NCBI GenBank assembly: GCA_000270325.1
Contig: BA000048.1
Location: 999,024 to 1,063,023, forward strand
DNA length: 64,000 nt
Source of the DNA: Candidatus Caldarchaeum subterraneum
GTDB taxonomy: Archaea; Thermoproteota; Nitrososphaeria_A; Caldarchaeales; Caldarchaeaceae
Direction of reading: 5' to 3'
This document shows positions 44,071 through 52,494 of this stretch, one piece after another. Positions within the stretch are counted from its first letter, which is position 1; every line of letters begins with the position of its first letter. The position numbers and the translations under genes were made by a program. Under the pieces are notes generated by a model that saw nothing but the letters and a program-made list of their open reading frames with translations, made no database searches and was not told where the DNA came from.

Positions 44071-44976
44071 ATGAGGGTTGTTTTTCTGGGGACAAGCGGC
44101 GGTATGCCCACTCGGAGAAGAGGGATGCCGTCTGTGGCCATCCGCATGAGCAAATCAATACTGTTGATGGACTGTGGAGAGGGTACTCAACGGCAGTTCA
44201 TCTTCTCAGGCCTCGGCGTTAAACCCGGCTTCCACATATTCCTCACACATCTCCACGGCGACCACGTCCTCGGCGTCCCCGGCCTACTCTTCACACTCTC
44301 GATGAACGGCCGCGAAAAAGAAGTCAACATCTACGGCCCCAAAAACACCGCCACACTCGTCAAAGCGCTCACACTCCCCTACCTCGGCACCCTAAACTTC
44401 ACCATAAACATCCACGAACTATCCCCCACGGACACAGTCCACATAGACACCGTCACGGTCACAGCCTTCAAAACAGACCACACAACAAACTCACTCGGAT
44501 ACATCGTCAAGGAAGAAGACCGGCCTGGCAAGATGAGGGTAGATTTTCTTGAAAGCCTCGGGGTGCCAAGGGGCCCGCTCTGGGGACAGCTTCAGAGAGG
44601 AAACTCGATAAAGTATGGGGGTAGAGTTATCACACCTGAAGAGGCTCTGGGTCCTCCGAGGCCCGGGAGAAAAATCGTCTACACAGGCGACACAAGACCC
44701 TGTGAAGAAGTGGTGAAGGCTGCACAGGACGCGGATGTCCTCATACATGACGCGACGTTCGACAGCTCCTTGCGCGAAAAAGCTGTTGAGCAGGGCCACT
44801 CAACAGCCGAAGACGCCGCCAAGACAGCCGCAGAAGCCTCAGCCAAACGCCTCTACCTCTTCCACATAAGCCCACGCTACGAAGACCCCGAGAAACTCCT
44901 CATAGAAGCCCGAGCAATCTTCCCCGAATCCTACGTAGCAGAAGACTTTGAAACATACCTAGTTCCGCTCAGGTAG
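44071..44976 (+). CDS. rnz: Ribonuclease Z
   Basis: Removes tRNA 3' trailers; in a genome whose tRNAs lack encoded CCA this precedes CCA addition. Signature LTHLHGDHVLGVPG near residue 60, phosphodiesterase landmarks GTSGGMPTRRRGMPS, GDTRPC and LIHDATFD. About 301 residues from the ATG; a TTG three codons upstream is possible. Confidence 0.95.
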   Translation: MRVVFLGTSGGMPTRRRGMPSVAIRMSKSILLMDCGEGTQRQFIFSGLGVKPGFHIFLTHLHGDHVLGVPGLLFTLSMNGREKEVNIYGPKNTATLVKALTLPYLGTLNFTINIHELSPTDTVHIDTVTVTAFKTDHTTNSLGYIVKEEDRPGKMRVDFLESLGVPRGPLWGQLQRGNSIKYGGRVITPEEALGPPRPGRKIVYTGDTRPCEEVVKAAQDADVLIHDATFDSSLREKAVEQGHSTAEDAAKTAAEASAKRLYLFHISPRYEDPEKLLIEARAIFPESYVAEDFETYLVPLR

Positions 44977-44977
44977 C

Positions 44978-45358
44978 TTATTCAGTTAACCATTCGATAA
45001 ATTTCTTCGGCTCATCTGTTTCGACGACCACGGTTATGGGGCCGAGAGCCATCACCTCACCCTCTTCGAAAAACGAGACCTTGCCGACGGAAGCCGCCTG
45101 CTTGTTTAGATAGAATGTTACTGTGTTGTCTCTCAGGCCCTTGTTGAGAAGAGCTCTCACAGTATTCCTGATGCGGCGCGACCGGATTATCATCCGCAGC
45201 TTCTCAAAACCTGCAGTTCCCTCAACATGGGCGACGACTTTTCCATCACCTTTTTGGATGAGAACAGCCTTTGGAAAAATGTTGAGAAGTGCTTTGGCTA
45301 CCTTTTCCTCGTCCTCTGTAAAGTTTACGGGGGCTGTGACCGTGGCTGATAGATTCAA
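44978..45358 (-). CDS. UPF0201 family RNA-binding-like protein
   Basis: A 126-residue archaeal protein of the UPF0201 family: TAPVNFTEDEEKVAKALLNIFP at the N-terminus, RSRRIRNTVRALL in the middle, and LNKQAASVGKVSF toward the end. Its fold is related to ribosomal protein L5-like RNA-binding domains; role unknown. TTG start, overlapping the CBS gene stop. Confidence 0.85.
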   Translation of the reverse strand: MNLSATVTAPVNFTEDEEKVAKALLNIFPKAVLIQKGDGKVVAHVEGTAGFEKLRMIIRSRRIRNTVRALLNKGLRDNTVTFYLNKQAASVGKVSFFEEGEVMALGPITVVVETDEPKKFIEWLTE

Positions 45359-45771
45359 AGCTGTGACTTGAGCGCCGACAGCGCCATCATCACATTCAAA
45401 GTGTTCTCGAAGAGCTCGGTCTGTGTGACTCTGCCGATTATCTTACCGTTTTCAATCACGAAGAGCCTGCGGATGTTTTTCTCAACAAGCTTGGCCATGG
45501 CCTCTCCAAGAGAGGCGTCGGGCGAGATGGTCTCTATTGGCGTTGACATTATTTCCCCGACTTTTATCGTCATCGGACGGCCTTTGCCTATGCATCTCCT
45601 AATGATGTCCCGCTCGGTCACAACCCCTATGGGAAGCTTCTGACGCGTAACAACAAGAGACCAAACCTCGTTCTCAAGCATCTTCTTCACAGCGTCGGCC
45701 ACGGTAGCGTTCTCATCAATCTCCACAACCTTCTTATCCATCACATCCTTCACACGAAGCGTTACAGGCAT
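45355..45771 (-). CDS. CBS-domain pair protein
   Basis: A 138-residue protein made of two CBS motifs: VKDVMDKKVVEIDENATVADA..GVVTERDII and VGEIMSTPIETISPDASLGEA..IIGRVTQTEL. Such pairs bind adenine nucleotides or SAM and usually sense energy state. Four-base overlap with UPF0201 implies a joint role. A TATA-like element on the minus strand lies about 35 bases upstream. Confidence 0.9.
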   Translation of the reverse strand: MPVTLRVKDVMDKKVVEIDENATVADAVKKMLENEVWSLVVTRQKLPIGVVTERDIIRRCIGKGRPMTIKVGEIMSTPIETISPDASLGEAMAKLVEKNIRRLFVIENGKIIGRVTQTELFENTLNVMMALSALKSQL

Positions 45772-45828
45772 AGCTCACCACGAATAATCTTCTCATGCGC
45801 CGTTTTTAAGCTTTGGCGACGCTGAAAC

Positions 45829-45838
45829 CCTTATTAAA
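45829..45838 (+). promoter_or_regulatory. TATA box of thymidylate kinase operon
   Basis: CCTTATTAAA, centred 27 bases before the ATG at 45861; this spacing decides the start of the kinase gene. Confidence 0.5.
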
Positions 45839-45860
45839 AATTGCAGGTCTTTCTCGCCGG

Positions 45861-46535
45861 ATGCTCGGTTCATCTTTTGTGGTTGCGTGGGAAGGTGTCG
45901 ACGGCTCGGGTAAAACAACCCTGATGAAAGCCGTGGTCAACAAGCTTGCTGAGAAGGGACACGGTGTCGAGACCTACAAGACACCCAGCTCCTCGCCCAC
46001 AGGCATTTTCGCGGTCCAACATGGAAACAGGCCCGAAACAGACCCGTTGACACGGATGCTCCTCTTCCTCGCAAACACGTCAGACGACAGCGCTGTCATC
46101 AAGAAAATCATAGAAGAGAAGAAACCCGACTACATGATGATAGACCGGTACAGCCTCTGCTCGGTTGTGTACGGGTTCGCACTCTGGTCGAGAAGATTTG
46201 GTAGAGGAGTTGAGGACATGCTGTTTACCCGCTTCATCGAGATTGTTGAAACGCTTGGAGAAAATGTCTTTGCGAAACCAGACCTCACGGTTGTGGTTGA
46301 AGTGGATGAGGAGACACGGCGTAGACGCACAGCACAGAAAACAGGCACGAGCGATAGAGTTCTCGAGGTCGACGAGGAGCTGCAGAAGCTTGTGAGCAAG
46401 TACTATGACGTCTATCTCTCATGGAGGCCTGGGGAGACGGTTAAGGTCTTCAACGGAGACAGCATGCTCGACGAGTTAGCTAACACGTTGGCTGAGAAAC
46501 TTGTCTACCTGAGGGAGGCGCGTCTACATGGTTAG
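45861..46535 (+). CDS. tmk: Thymidylate kinase
   Basis: Phosphorylates dTMP. P-loop EGVDGSGKTT (about 10-19), DRY in MIDRYSLCS, and LID region RRRRTAQKTG. About 224 residues with MLGSSFVVAW as N-terminus, chosen by TATA spacing and by the usual short lead to the P-loop. Overlaps the ThpR gene start. Confidence 0.9.
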   Translation: MLGSSFVVAWEGVDGSGKTTLMKAVVNKLAEKGHGVETYKTPSSSPTGIFAVQHGNRPETDPLTRMLLFLANTSDDSAVIKKIIEEKKPDYMMIDRYSLCSVVYGFALWSRRFGRGVEDMLFTRFIEIVETLGENVFAKPDLTVVVEVDEETRRRRTAQKTGTSDRVLEVDEELQKLVSKYYDVYLSWRPGETVKVFNGDSMLDELANTLAEKLVYLREARLHG

Positions 46536-47079
46536 AGCCTTCTACGCCGTCGACATACGGGATGAACAGACTGTCAAAAACCTGTTAGCGATTCAGAATG
46601 AGCTTCTGAGAGCGGCGGGAGAAGGGCTCAAACCCGTCGAGCCTGAAAACCTCCACATCACACTCCTTTTCCTCGGAGAACTGGATGACTCGCAGGTAAG
46701 CGAGGCCGAGAAAGCGCTGCAATCAATAGAGGCGAAGCCTTTCGAGATAGGGATGAATGGTGTGGGCTATTTTCCGGGCGGGGGGAGAGTCAACGTGATA
46801 TGGGTTGGTGTGAAAGAGGGCGCGGACAACTTGGCTGATGTGCATAATCAGCTTCGGAAACGTCTGCCACGTATCAGGGTTGAGGAGCAGCGGTTCATTC
46901 CCCATCTAACCATCTGCAGGGTCAAGTATCTCAGAAACCGTGGCCCGCTCCTCGAAGCCATCAACAGAAACAGTAACACGTTCTTCGGCAGACAACTCGT
47001 CACCAGAATCGTGTTGAAGAAGAGTGTGCTTACTTCTTCTGGGCCTGTTTACTCTGATTTGGCGGTGAAGAATCTTTGA
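46528..47079 (+). CDS. thpR: RNA 2',3'-cyclic phosphodiesterase / 2'-5' RNA ligase
   Basis: 2H phosphoesterase with two HxTx motifs, HITLLFLG (about 43) and HLTICRVK (about 129). 183 residues. In archaea it opens 2',3'-cyclic phosphates or joins tRNA halves. Lies between tmk and the CCA enzyme with overlaps on both sides, so tRNA end processing is the likely context. Confidence 0.95.
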   Translation: MVRAFYAVDIRDEQTVKNLLAIQNELLRAAGEGLKPVEPENLHITLLFLGELDDSQVSEAEKALQSIEAKPFEIGMNGVGYFPGGGRVNVIWVGVKEGADNLADVHNQLRKRLPRIRVEEQRFIPHLTICRVKYLRNRGPLLEAINRNSNTFFGRQLVTRIVLKKSVLTSSGPVYSDLAVKNL

Positions 47080-48437
47080 CATCGGTTGAGGATGTTCTGC
47101 GTCATGTGGTTGAGAAGCTTAGGCCCCTGCCTGAGACTCTTGAGAAAACCGAGGATGTTACGGCGCGTTTGGTTCAGCGGCTTGAGGACGTGTTCGGTAA
47201 GGGCCGTGTCTCTGTGGAGGGTTCTTTCGCGAAGGGCACGATGGTCCGCGGCAGAGAGGAGAGCGACATCTTCATCCATTTTCAGCCTGGGTTTCCCGTC
47301 GATGAAGCATGCCGCCGCGTAGTCGAAGAAGGTGTGAAAGCTGTTGTAGAAATGGGTGGTGTTTATCGGCTTAGGTATGCGAGCCACCCCTATGTGGAAG
47401 GGTTTGTGGACGGTGTGCGTGTCAACATCGTGCCCTGCTATGACGCCGAGTATGGGAAATGGATTACACCCGTCGACCGCACACCCTACCACACCGCCTA
47501 TGTGAAGAAAAATCTCCCACCCGCCGGAGCTGACCATGTCCGTCTCCTCAAAGCCTTTCTCATGAACGACAACCTCTACGGAGCAGAGGTGAAGACAAGG
47601 GGCTTCAGCGGATATGTGTGCGAGCTTTTGATAACCAGGTTCGGCTCCTTCACCTCTCTTGTTCAAGCGGCCTCGAGATGGAGGCCTCCCGTGGTCATAG
47701 GCGAAGACAAGCCCGCGCCGATGACCGTGCTTCATTTACCCGACCCCGTGGACCCGGGCCGCAACACAGCCGCAGCGGTCTCGCTCACAACTCTCTCAAA
47801 CTTCATCCTCAAATCCAAACTCTTCCTCACAAAACCCAGCATAGACTATTTCCTCGGCGACACAGCCTTGGAGACAGTTGTCGAGGGACGGAGTTTCCTC
47901 GGCCTCGTCTTCACCGTGCCCAATCAGCCGCCCGATGTTCTCTGGGGAGAGCTTAACCACACCGTCGAGGGATTGACGCGCGGCCTCAACGGCCTCGGGT
48001 TCACCGTTTTGAGGAGCGATAGATGGGCTGATGAAAAAACAGGTGTCATGGTTTTCGAGCTCGAGTCAAACACGCTGCCGCCTGTTGTGTTGCATATGGG
48101 TCCTCCGGTGTGGAGCGGCAACGCCGAACGCTTCATCGCTGAGCAGATGCGTAAAAAAGAGTTGTTGGCTCCGCCGTGGGTCGCAGGGGATAGACTGTAT
48201 TCGTTGTTAAGGAGAAGGTTCAGCGACTCTGCGGCGGCCCTTCAGCATCTTATCCAATCGGGGCAGGCATCTGTCTCCAAGCATCTACAGCCTCATCTGA
48301 GAAACGCGAAAACCTACAGAGATATTGGCAGCTTGATGGAAGCTCTCGCAGATGAGGGAAAAAATTTCCTCAAAGAGTTTGTGAGAACATGTCCCAGATA
48401 CATCGCCACATACGTTTCCTCCCTCTCAACCAGCTGA
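47076..48437 (+). CDS. cca: Archaeal CCA-adding enzyme (class I)
   Basis: Adds CCA to tRNA 3' ends. Nucleotidyltransferase head GSFAKGTMVRGREESDIFIHF with carboxylates E62 and D64, then RVNIVPCY, RTPYHTAYV and GFSGYVCELL. 453 residues. The third catalytic acid, Asp in VDVVPCY of studied archaeal enzymes, is Asn117 here. The single tRNA-Val gene in the window has no encoded CCA, so an active enzyme is needed. TTG start overlapping thpR. Confidence 0.93.
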   Translation: MTSVEDVLRHVVEKLRPLPETLEKTEDVTARLVQRLEDVFGKGRVSVEGSFAKGTMVRGREESDIFIHFQPGFPVDEACRRVVEEGVKAVVEMGGVYRLRYASHPYVEGFVDGVRVNIVPCYDAEYGKWITPVDRTPYHTAYVKKNLPPAGADHVRLLKAFLMNDNLYGAEVKTRGFSGYVCELLITRFGSFTSLVQAASRWRPPVVIGEDKPAPMTVLHLPDPVDPGRNTAAAVSLTTLSNFILKSKLFLTKPSIDYFLGDTALETVVEGRSFLGLVFTVPNQPPDVLWGELNHTVEGLTRGLNGLGFTVLRSDRWADEKTGVMVFELESNTLPPVVLHMGPPVWSGNAERFIAEQMRKKELLAPPWVAGDRLYSLLRRRFSDSAAALQHLIQSGQASVSKHLQPHLRNAKTYRDIGSLMEALADEGKNFLKEFVRTCPRYIATYVSSLSTS

Positions 48438-49153
48438 AAGAGAAGGCCGTGGACCTTAGTTTGTTCGCTTATCCTTCTGGGGAGAGCGAAAGGGTGTCGG
48501 AGGTTTTGCGGGAGCTTGAACTGCTTGGATTGGCTGGAATTGGTGTGGCGGAGTCTACTGGGAAGCTGGCGCCTTTTTTGCTGGGGAAGGGGGGGCGCGG
48601 CATGGTTTTCCTCGGACTCGTGGACGAGGCATGTGTTGCTGTGAAAGTGGCGCGGACAGACGCCGCTGTGCCGACGATGGAGCAGGAGGCAACCCATCTC
48701 AGAAAAGCCAACACCGTCAACGTAGGGCCCAAGCTCTTCAACCACTCTACACACATAATCGTCATGGAGTATGTCGAGGGCGAAACGTTGGCCGAATTTA
48801 TCACGACAAAAAGCCGCATAGAGATAGCCGAGATAGTGGAGCAAGTTCTCGACCAAGCACATCTTCTCGACAAAATCCACCTCGACCACGGACAGCTCTC
48901 AAACTCCTCCGACCACGTCATCATCTCACCGCGGGGAAAACCATGCATCATCGACTATAGCCACAGCTCCCAGCAGAGAAAACCCAGAAACGTCACAGCC
49001 TTCACATCCTACCTCATCCGCACAATACTCCGCGAAAGAAGAAACGACCCAACCCTGCTAACCCTCCTAAAACAATACAAGGAAAAACAAGATGAAACAA
49101 GCTACGCGATGCTTAAAGAAACCGTCACCAGACTCATAAGCCTTTTAGAATAG
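48389..49153 (+). CDS. Predicted serine/threonine protein kinase (COG2112-like)
   Basis: A 254-residue kinase-like protein. Glycine-rich LLGKGGRGMVFLG (about 64-76), VAIK-type Lys in VAVKVAR, hinge VMEYVEGETLAEF, catalytic loop IHLDHGQLSNSS and metal site CIIDYSHSS, with Asp in place of the DFG context. This is the archaeal COG2112-type family related to Bud32/RIO kinases. Overlaps the CCA gene end by about 49 bases in another frame. Confidence 0.82.
   Translation: MSQIHRHIRFLPLNQLKEKAVDLSLFAYPSGESERVSEVLRELELLGLAGIGVAESTGKLAPFLLGKGGRGMVFLGLVDEACVAVKVARTDAAVPTMEQEATHLRKANTVNVGPKLFNHSTHIIVMEYVEGETLAEFITTKSRIEIAEIVEQVLDQAHLLDKIHLDHGQLSNSSDHVIISPRGKPCIIDYSHSSQQRKPRNVTAFTSYLIRTILRERRNDPTLLTLLKQYKEKQDETSYAMLKETVTRLISLLE
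49143..49151 (+). promoter_or_regulatory. TATA box of GlcD-like oxidase operon
   Basis: TTTTAGAAT, 25 bases before the ATG; it lies within the stop region of the kinase gene. Confidence 0.4.
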
Positions 49154-49171
49154 GGTAAACCTGCTTAAGAC

Positions 49172-50566
49172 ATGGATTTTGGGAAAGTCGCGGAGGAGCT
49201 TCGTCTCCTGCTCGGAGATGATAAAGTCTTCACGGATGAGGAAAGTCTTGACAAATATTCTCGGGACATGGGCGGGTTCATGCGGAGGCCCAAGCTTGTC
49301 GTGAGAGCGAGCTGTGTAGAGGATGTCTCCAAGCTGCTGAGGTATTGTAGCCGCCATAAAATTCCTCTAACGGTTTGGGGGGCGGGCACGAGCTTGACGG
49401 GGGCGGTTGTCACAGACAGCCTAATCCTGGATTTGTCGGCCATGACACGTATCTTGAAGGTGGACACGGTCAACTACTATGCCCATGTTGAGGCGGGAGT
49501 TGTTCTCGAGCAGTTAAACAACACACTCGAGGAATACGGCTTCTTCTTTCCACCAGACCCAGCGAGCAGTTTTCTCTGCACCGTTGGTGGGGCCGTGGCT
49601 GAGGGGTCGGGAGGGCTCCGCTGCGTCAAATATGGAACCGTTAAGGACTGGGTTCTCGCCGTCAAGGTTGTGCTCGCCTCGGGTGATGTTGTTGTCTTCG
49701 GTGAGCCGCTTGCAAAGAACAGGGCGGGCTATAATCTGTGTCAACTGATGGTGGGCAGCGAGGGAACTTTGGGCGTGATTGTGGAGGCTTGGCTCAAGAT
49801 AGCGCCGCTTCCGGAATTCGGTATAAGAAGGATTTACGCCGTGTTTGACGATTGGAGGGACGCGGGCAGAGCCATCATCGAAATCCGGACAAACAGGGTT
49901 GTTCCACGGATGCTTGAGTTCTTTGACCGAATAGGGCTTGAGGCGGCCAACAAAATGCATGGCACATCCTTGCCAGTAGGTGAGGCGATGCTGCTGATAG
50001 ATGTCGAGGAGATGACGGGAAAAGAGCTGCCTAAGGTTCTCCAAATTCTGGAGAAAAACCATGCCAGGGAGGTGAGGGTGGCTGAGACCGAGGAGGAGGC
50101 TGAGCAGCTTCTCCAGATAAGGGCCACGATGTATCTCGCCATACGCTCCGTGACCAAGGAGGTAATGGTGGAAGACGTGTGCGTGCCCATAGACAGGATA
50201 GTGGACTATCTCGAGAAAGTTCAGGAGCTTTCGAGAAAACACGGCTTGACAATTTCTATGAACGGCCACGCTGGCGACGGAAACATACATCCCCTGATAT
50301 TCTATGACCCCGACAACCCTGAAGAAGTCAAGAGAGCCGAGCAGGCTGTCAGAGACCTCGTCCGGTTCGCGATAGAGGTCGGTGGAACAATAACAGGTGA
50401 ACACGGCGTAGGCATTCAGAAGATGAGGGAGCTGGTGCAGCAGCTCGAGGCACACAACGGAATAGAAACACTCAAACTTATGCAGAAAATCAAGAAAGCC
50501 TTCGACCCGGACAACATACTTAACCCGGGGAAATACATCGACGTGTCATGGATGCAATCGCAGTAG
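49172..50566 (+). CDS. FAD-linked glycolate/D-lactate dehydrogenase, GlcD type
   Basis: FAD-binding PCMH-fold oxidase, 464 residues. FAD contacts [13 protein letters not shown] and [19 protein letters not shown], then the FAD-oxidase C-terminal domain with [11 protein letters not shown] and [11 protein letters not shown]. Oxidises a 2-hydroxy acid such as glycolate or D-lactate. No GlcE or GlcF iron-sulfur subunit is adjacent, so it works alone or with a distant partner. Overlaps the sugar kinase downstream. Confidence 0.9.
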   Translation: MDFGKVAEELRLLLGDDKVFTDEESLDKYSRDMGGFMRRPKLVVRASCVEDVSKLLRYCSRHKIPLTVWGAGTSLTGAVVTDSLILDLSAMTRILKVDTVNYYAHVEAGVVLEQLNNTLEEYGFFFPPDPASSFLCTVGGAVAEGSGGLRCVKYGTVKDWVLAVKVVLASGDVVVFGEPLAKNRAGYNLCQLMVGSEGTLGVIVEAWLKIAPLPEFGIRRIYAVFDDWRDAGRAIIEIRTNRVVPRMLEFFDRIGLEAANKMHGTSLPVGEAMLLIDVEEMTGKELPKVLQILEKNHAREVRVAETEEEAEQLLQIRATMYLAIRSVTKEVMVEDVCVPIDRIVDYLEKVQELSRKHGLTISMNGHAGDGNIHPLIFYDPDNPEEVKRAEQAVRDLVRFAIEVGGTITGEHGVGIQKMRELVQQLEAHNGIETLKLMQKIKKAFDPDNILNPGKYIDVSWMQSQ

Positions 50567-51438
50567 ATTTCGGCGCCACCTACACACGCTTCGCAGTCGT
50601 ATCGTCCTCGGGAAAAATCCGCCGCAAAATAGTGACAGCCACGCCCAAAACAATTCCAGCCATCAGGGCGATGTTTAAGCGAGGCTTCAGCATACTGCGG
50701 CAGACTGGCGTGTCTGCCAAAACGCCCTTGGGGATAGCCTCCATAGGGCCTCTCTCGAGCAAAAGAGGGCTTGTCCTGAACACTCCCAACCTTGGAGGCC
50801 TCAGCATCAACCTGAAAGAAATAGTGGAAAGCTTTCACAGGGGCCCGTTTGCTCTTCTGAATGACTGCAACGCCGCCGCATGGGGTGAAAAGGTTTTCGG
50901 CGTTAAGACGAGGTTGGAGAACCTTGTCTACATAGCTTTCGGCACGGGGCTCGGAGGAGGCGCCGTTGTCGACGGCAACCTGCTGCTCGGCAAAGATGGA
51001 AACGCTGTCGAAATAGGCCACATAGTTGTGGACACGAACTCACGTGTTAGATGTGGCTGCGGCGGGATAGGACACTGGGAGGCATTTTGCTCGGGAACAG
51101 GGTTGCCCAAGCTCGCCGCCCAGATTCTGGGCAAGAGGCTGTGGAAAACATCATGGGAGATTTTTGAGAGTTTGCCGAGAGATGGACGGGCGAGGAAAGT
51201 GGTGGCTAAGATGGCGGAATACAACGCGGCGGGCTATGCATCGGTCATCAACACGTTTGACCCCGAGATTCTCGTGGTCGGAGGAGGCCTCGCCCTAAGT
51301 CATCCCAGAGAAACCCTGGAAAAACCAAAACATATCATGAAAAAATATCAGCTGCTGAGGACACAGATTCAGCTCTCCTCACTTGGACAGGATGCGGCTC
51401 TGCTTGGCGCTGCTGCATACGTGTTGAAAAACGTTTAA
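50548..51438 (+). CDS. ROK-family sugar kinase (glucokinase-like)
   Basis: ATP-dependent hexose kinase. Phosphate-1 motif [12 protein letters not shown], catalytic Asp in LNDCNAAAWGE, adenosine region FGTGLGGGAVVDG, and the ROK zinc motif GH..CGCGGIGHWEAFCSG. 296 residues. The start lies within the end of the GlcD gene. Substrate is inferred from the family only. Confidence 0.9.
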   Translation: MDAIAVDFGATYTRFAVVSSSGKIRRKIVTATPKTIPAIRAMFKRGFSILRQTGVSAKTPLGIASIGPLSSKRGLVLNTPNLGGLSINLKEIVESFHRGPFALLNDCNAAAWGEKVFGVKTRLENLVYIAFGTGLGGGAVVDGNLLLGKDGNAVEIGHIVVDTNSRVRCGCGGIGHWEAFCSGTGLPKLAAQILGKRLWKTSWEIFESLPRDGRARKVVAKMAEYNAAGYASVINTFDPEILVVGGGLALSHPRETLEKPKHIMKKYQLLRTQIQLSSLGQDAALLGAAAYVLKNV

Positions 51439-51443
51439 CAAAG

Positions 51444-51452
51444 CTAATATAC
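51444..51452 (+). promoter_or_regulatory. TATA box of tandem RAM protein gene
   Basis: CTAATATAC, 26 bases before the GTG start; predicts a leaderless message. Confidence 0.5.
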
Positions 51453-51473
51453 CCAGACACCATGTAAAGAAAT

Positions 51474-51977
51474 GTGAAAGCGTTTGTTCTCGGAACAGTC
51501 GGCAGCCGAAGCGGCTTAATCGAAACCATCCAAGCCATAAGGTCCGATAAAAACGTGGAGGAATCATATCTTATCTGGGGCCCCTACGATGTGCTGAGCA
51601 AGGTCAACGTCGAGTCGCTCAAACACCTCAACAGTGTTTTGGACACCATGCGGGGATACGGTGTCGTCGACACCAATTCTCTCATAGTGAACGAAGGCGG
51701 CCTCTCTTTCGAGAAGGAGGGAGCCAGCACCAAACGAAAATGCGCATACATTTTCATCAAGATGAGACGGCCTTCGGCTCCTAAGCTCTGGGAAAAATAT
51801 CTCATGTCTATCGACGAGATTCTCGAGGGCCATGAGTTGTTCGGCATGTGGGACGTGGTGGTGAGCGTTGACGAAGACGCGCGTGAAGATTTCTTCAACC
51901 GTGTATTCAAACGGCTCTGGCTCCTAACCGAGGTAAACATGACCTCAACACACACCATGTTCACCGTCAAAGAGTAA
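51474..51977 (+). CDS. Tandem Lrp/AsnC ligand-binding (RAM) domain protein
   Basis: 167 residues without a helix-turn-helix. Two halves of about 75 residues each look like RAM/Lrp effector domains: KAFVLGTVGSRSGLIETIQAI..ESYLIWGPYDVLSKV, and AYIFIKMRRPS..LFGMWDVVVSVDEDAREDFFNRVF. RAM domains bind amino acids and multimerise. The product may be a ligand-responsive partner of an Lrp-type regulator. GTG start fits the TATA box. Confidence 0.7.
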   Translation: MKAFVLGTVGSRSGLIETIQAIRSDKNVEESYLIWGPYDVLSKVNVESLKHLNSVLDTMRGYGVVDTNSLIVNEGGLSFEKEGASTKRKCAYIFIKMRRPSAPKLWEKYLMSIDEILEGHELFGMWDVVVSVDEDAREDFFNRVFKRLWLLTEVNMTSTHTMFTVKE

Positions 51978-52020
51978 AACCAACATAGTTAAAACCAGAA
52001 CATTCAGACGGTTGGCGGAG

Positions 52021-52494
52021 ATGACTGATTTAAGGGAGTTTATGAGACATGTTCCACAGCCTGTCACGGTTGTCACCACATTCCACGACGGTCAGCCGCA
52101 TGGCATGACTGTCAGCTCCTTCACTTCCGTCTCTCTCGAGCCGCCGACCGTTCTGATAGCGCTTGAAAAAACCACCAAAACATGTGTAAACGTCCTGAAG
52201 TCGGGACGGTTCTGCGTCAACCTTCTCTCAGAGAAACAGGGCTGGGTATCAGATGTATTTGCTTACTCCCCGCATGAGGAGAGGTTTTCGAGGGTGAAGT
52301 ATGAGCTTGAGGATGGTTTTCCTGTGCTGAAGGATGTGTTGGGCGTGCTCTTTTGCGAGGTCAGCGGACACGTAGACTGTTCAACACATCTGATAATCTT
52401 GGGGCAGGTGAAGCGCGTGAGAATGTTCTCGGAGGAGTTGCCGCTCATCTATCACATGAGGCGCTATGGCAGGCCCGCTTCGCCTACGGTGTAA
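52021..52494 (+). CDS. Flavin reductase-like protein
   Basis: FMN-binding split-barrel protein of the flavin reductase family: VPQPVTVVTTFHDGQPHGMTVSSFTSVSLEPPTV (FMN pocket) and RFCVNLLS. About 157 residues. Usually supplies reduced flavin to a monooxygenase; none is adjacent. ATG chosen; a TTG three codons earlier is possible. The 3' end overlaps the convergent AspRS by 11 bases. Confidence 0.88.
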   Translation: MTDLREFMRHVPQPVTVVTTFHDGQPHGMTVSSFTSVSLEPPTVLIALEKTTKTCVNVLKSGRFCVNLLSEKQGWVSDVFAYSPHEERFSRVKYELEDGFPVLKDVLGVLFCEVSGHVDCSTHLIILGQVKRVRMFSEELPLIYHMRRYGRPASPTV

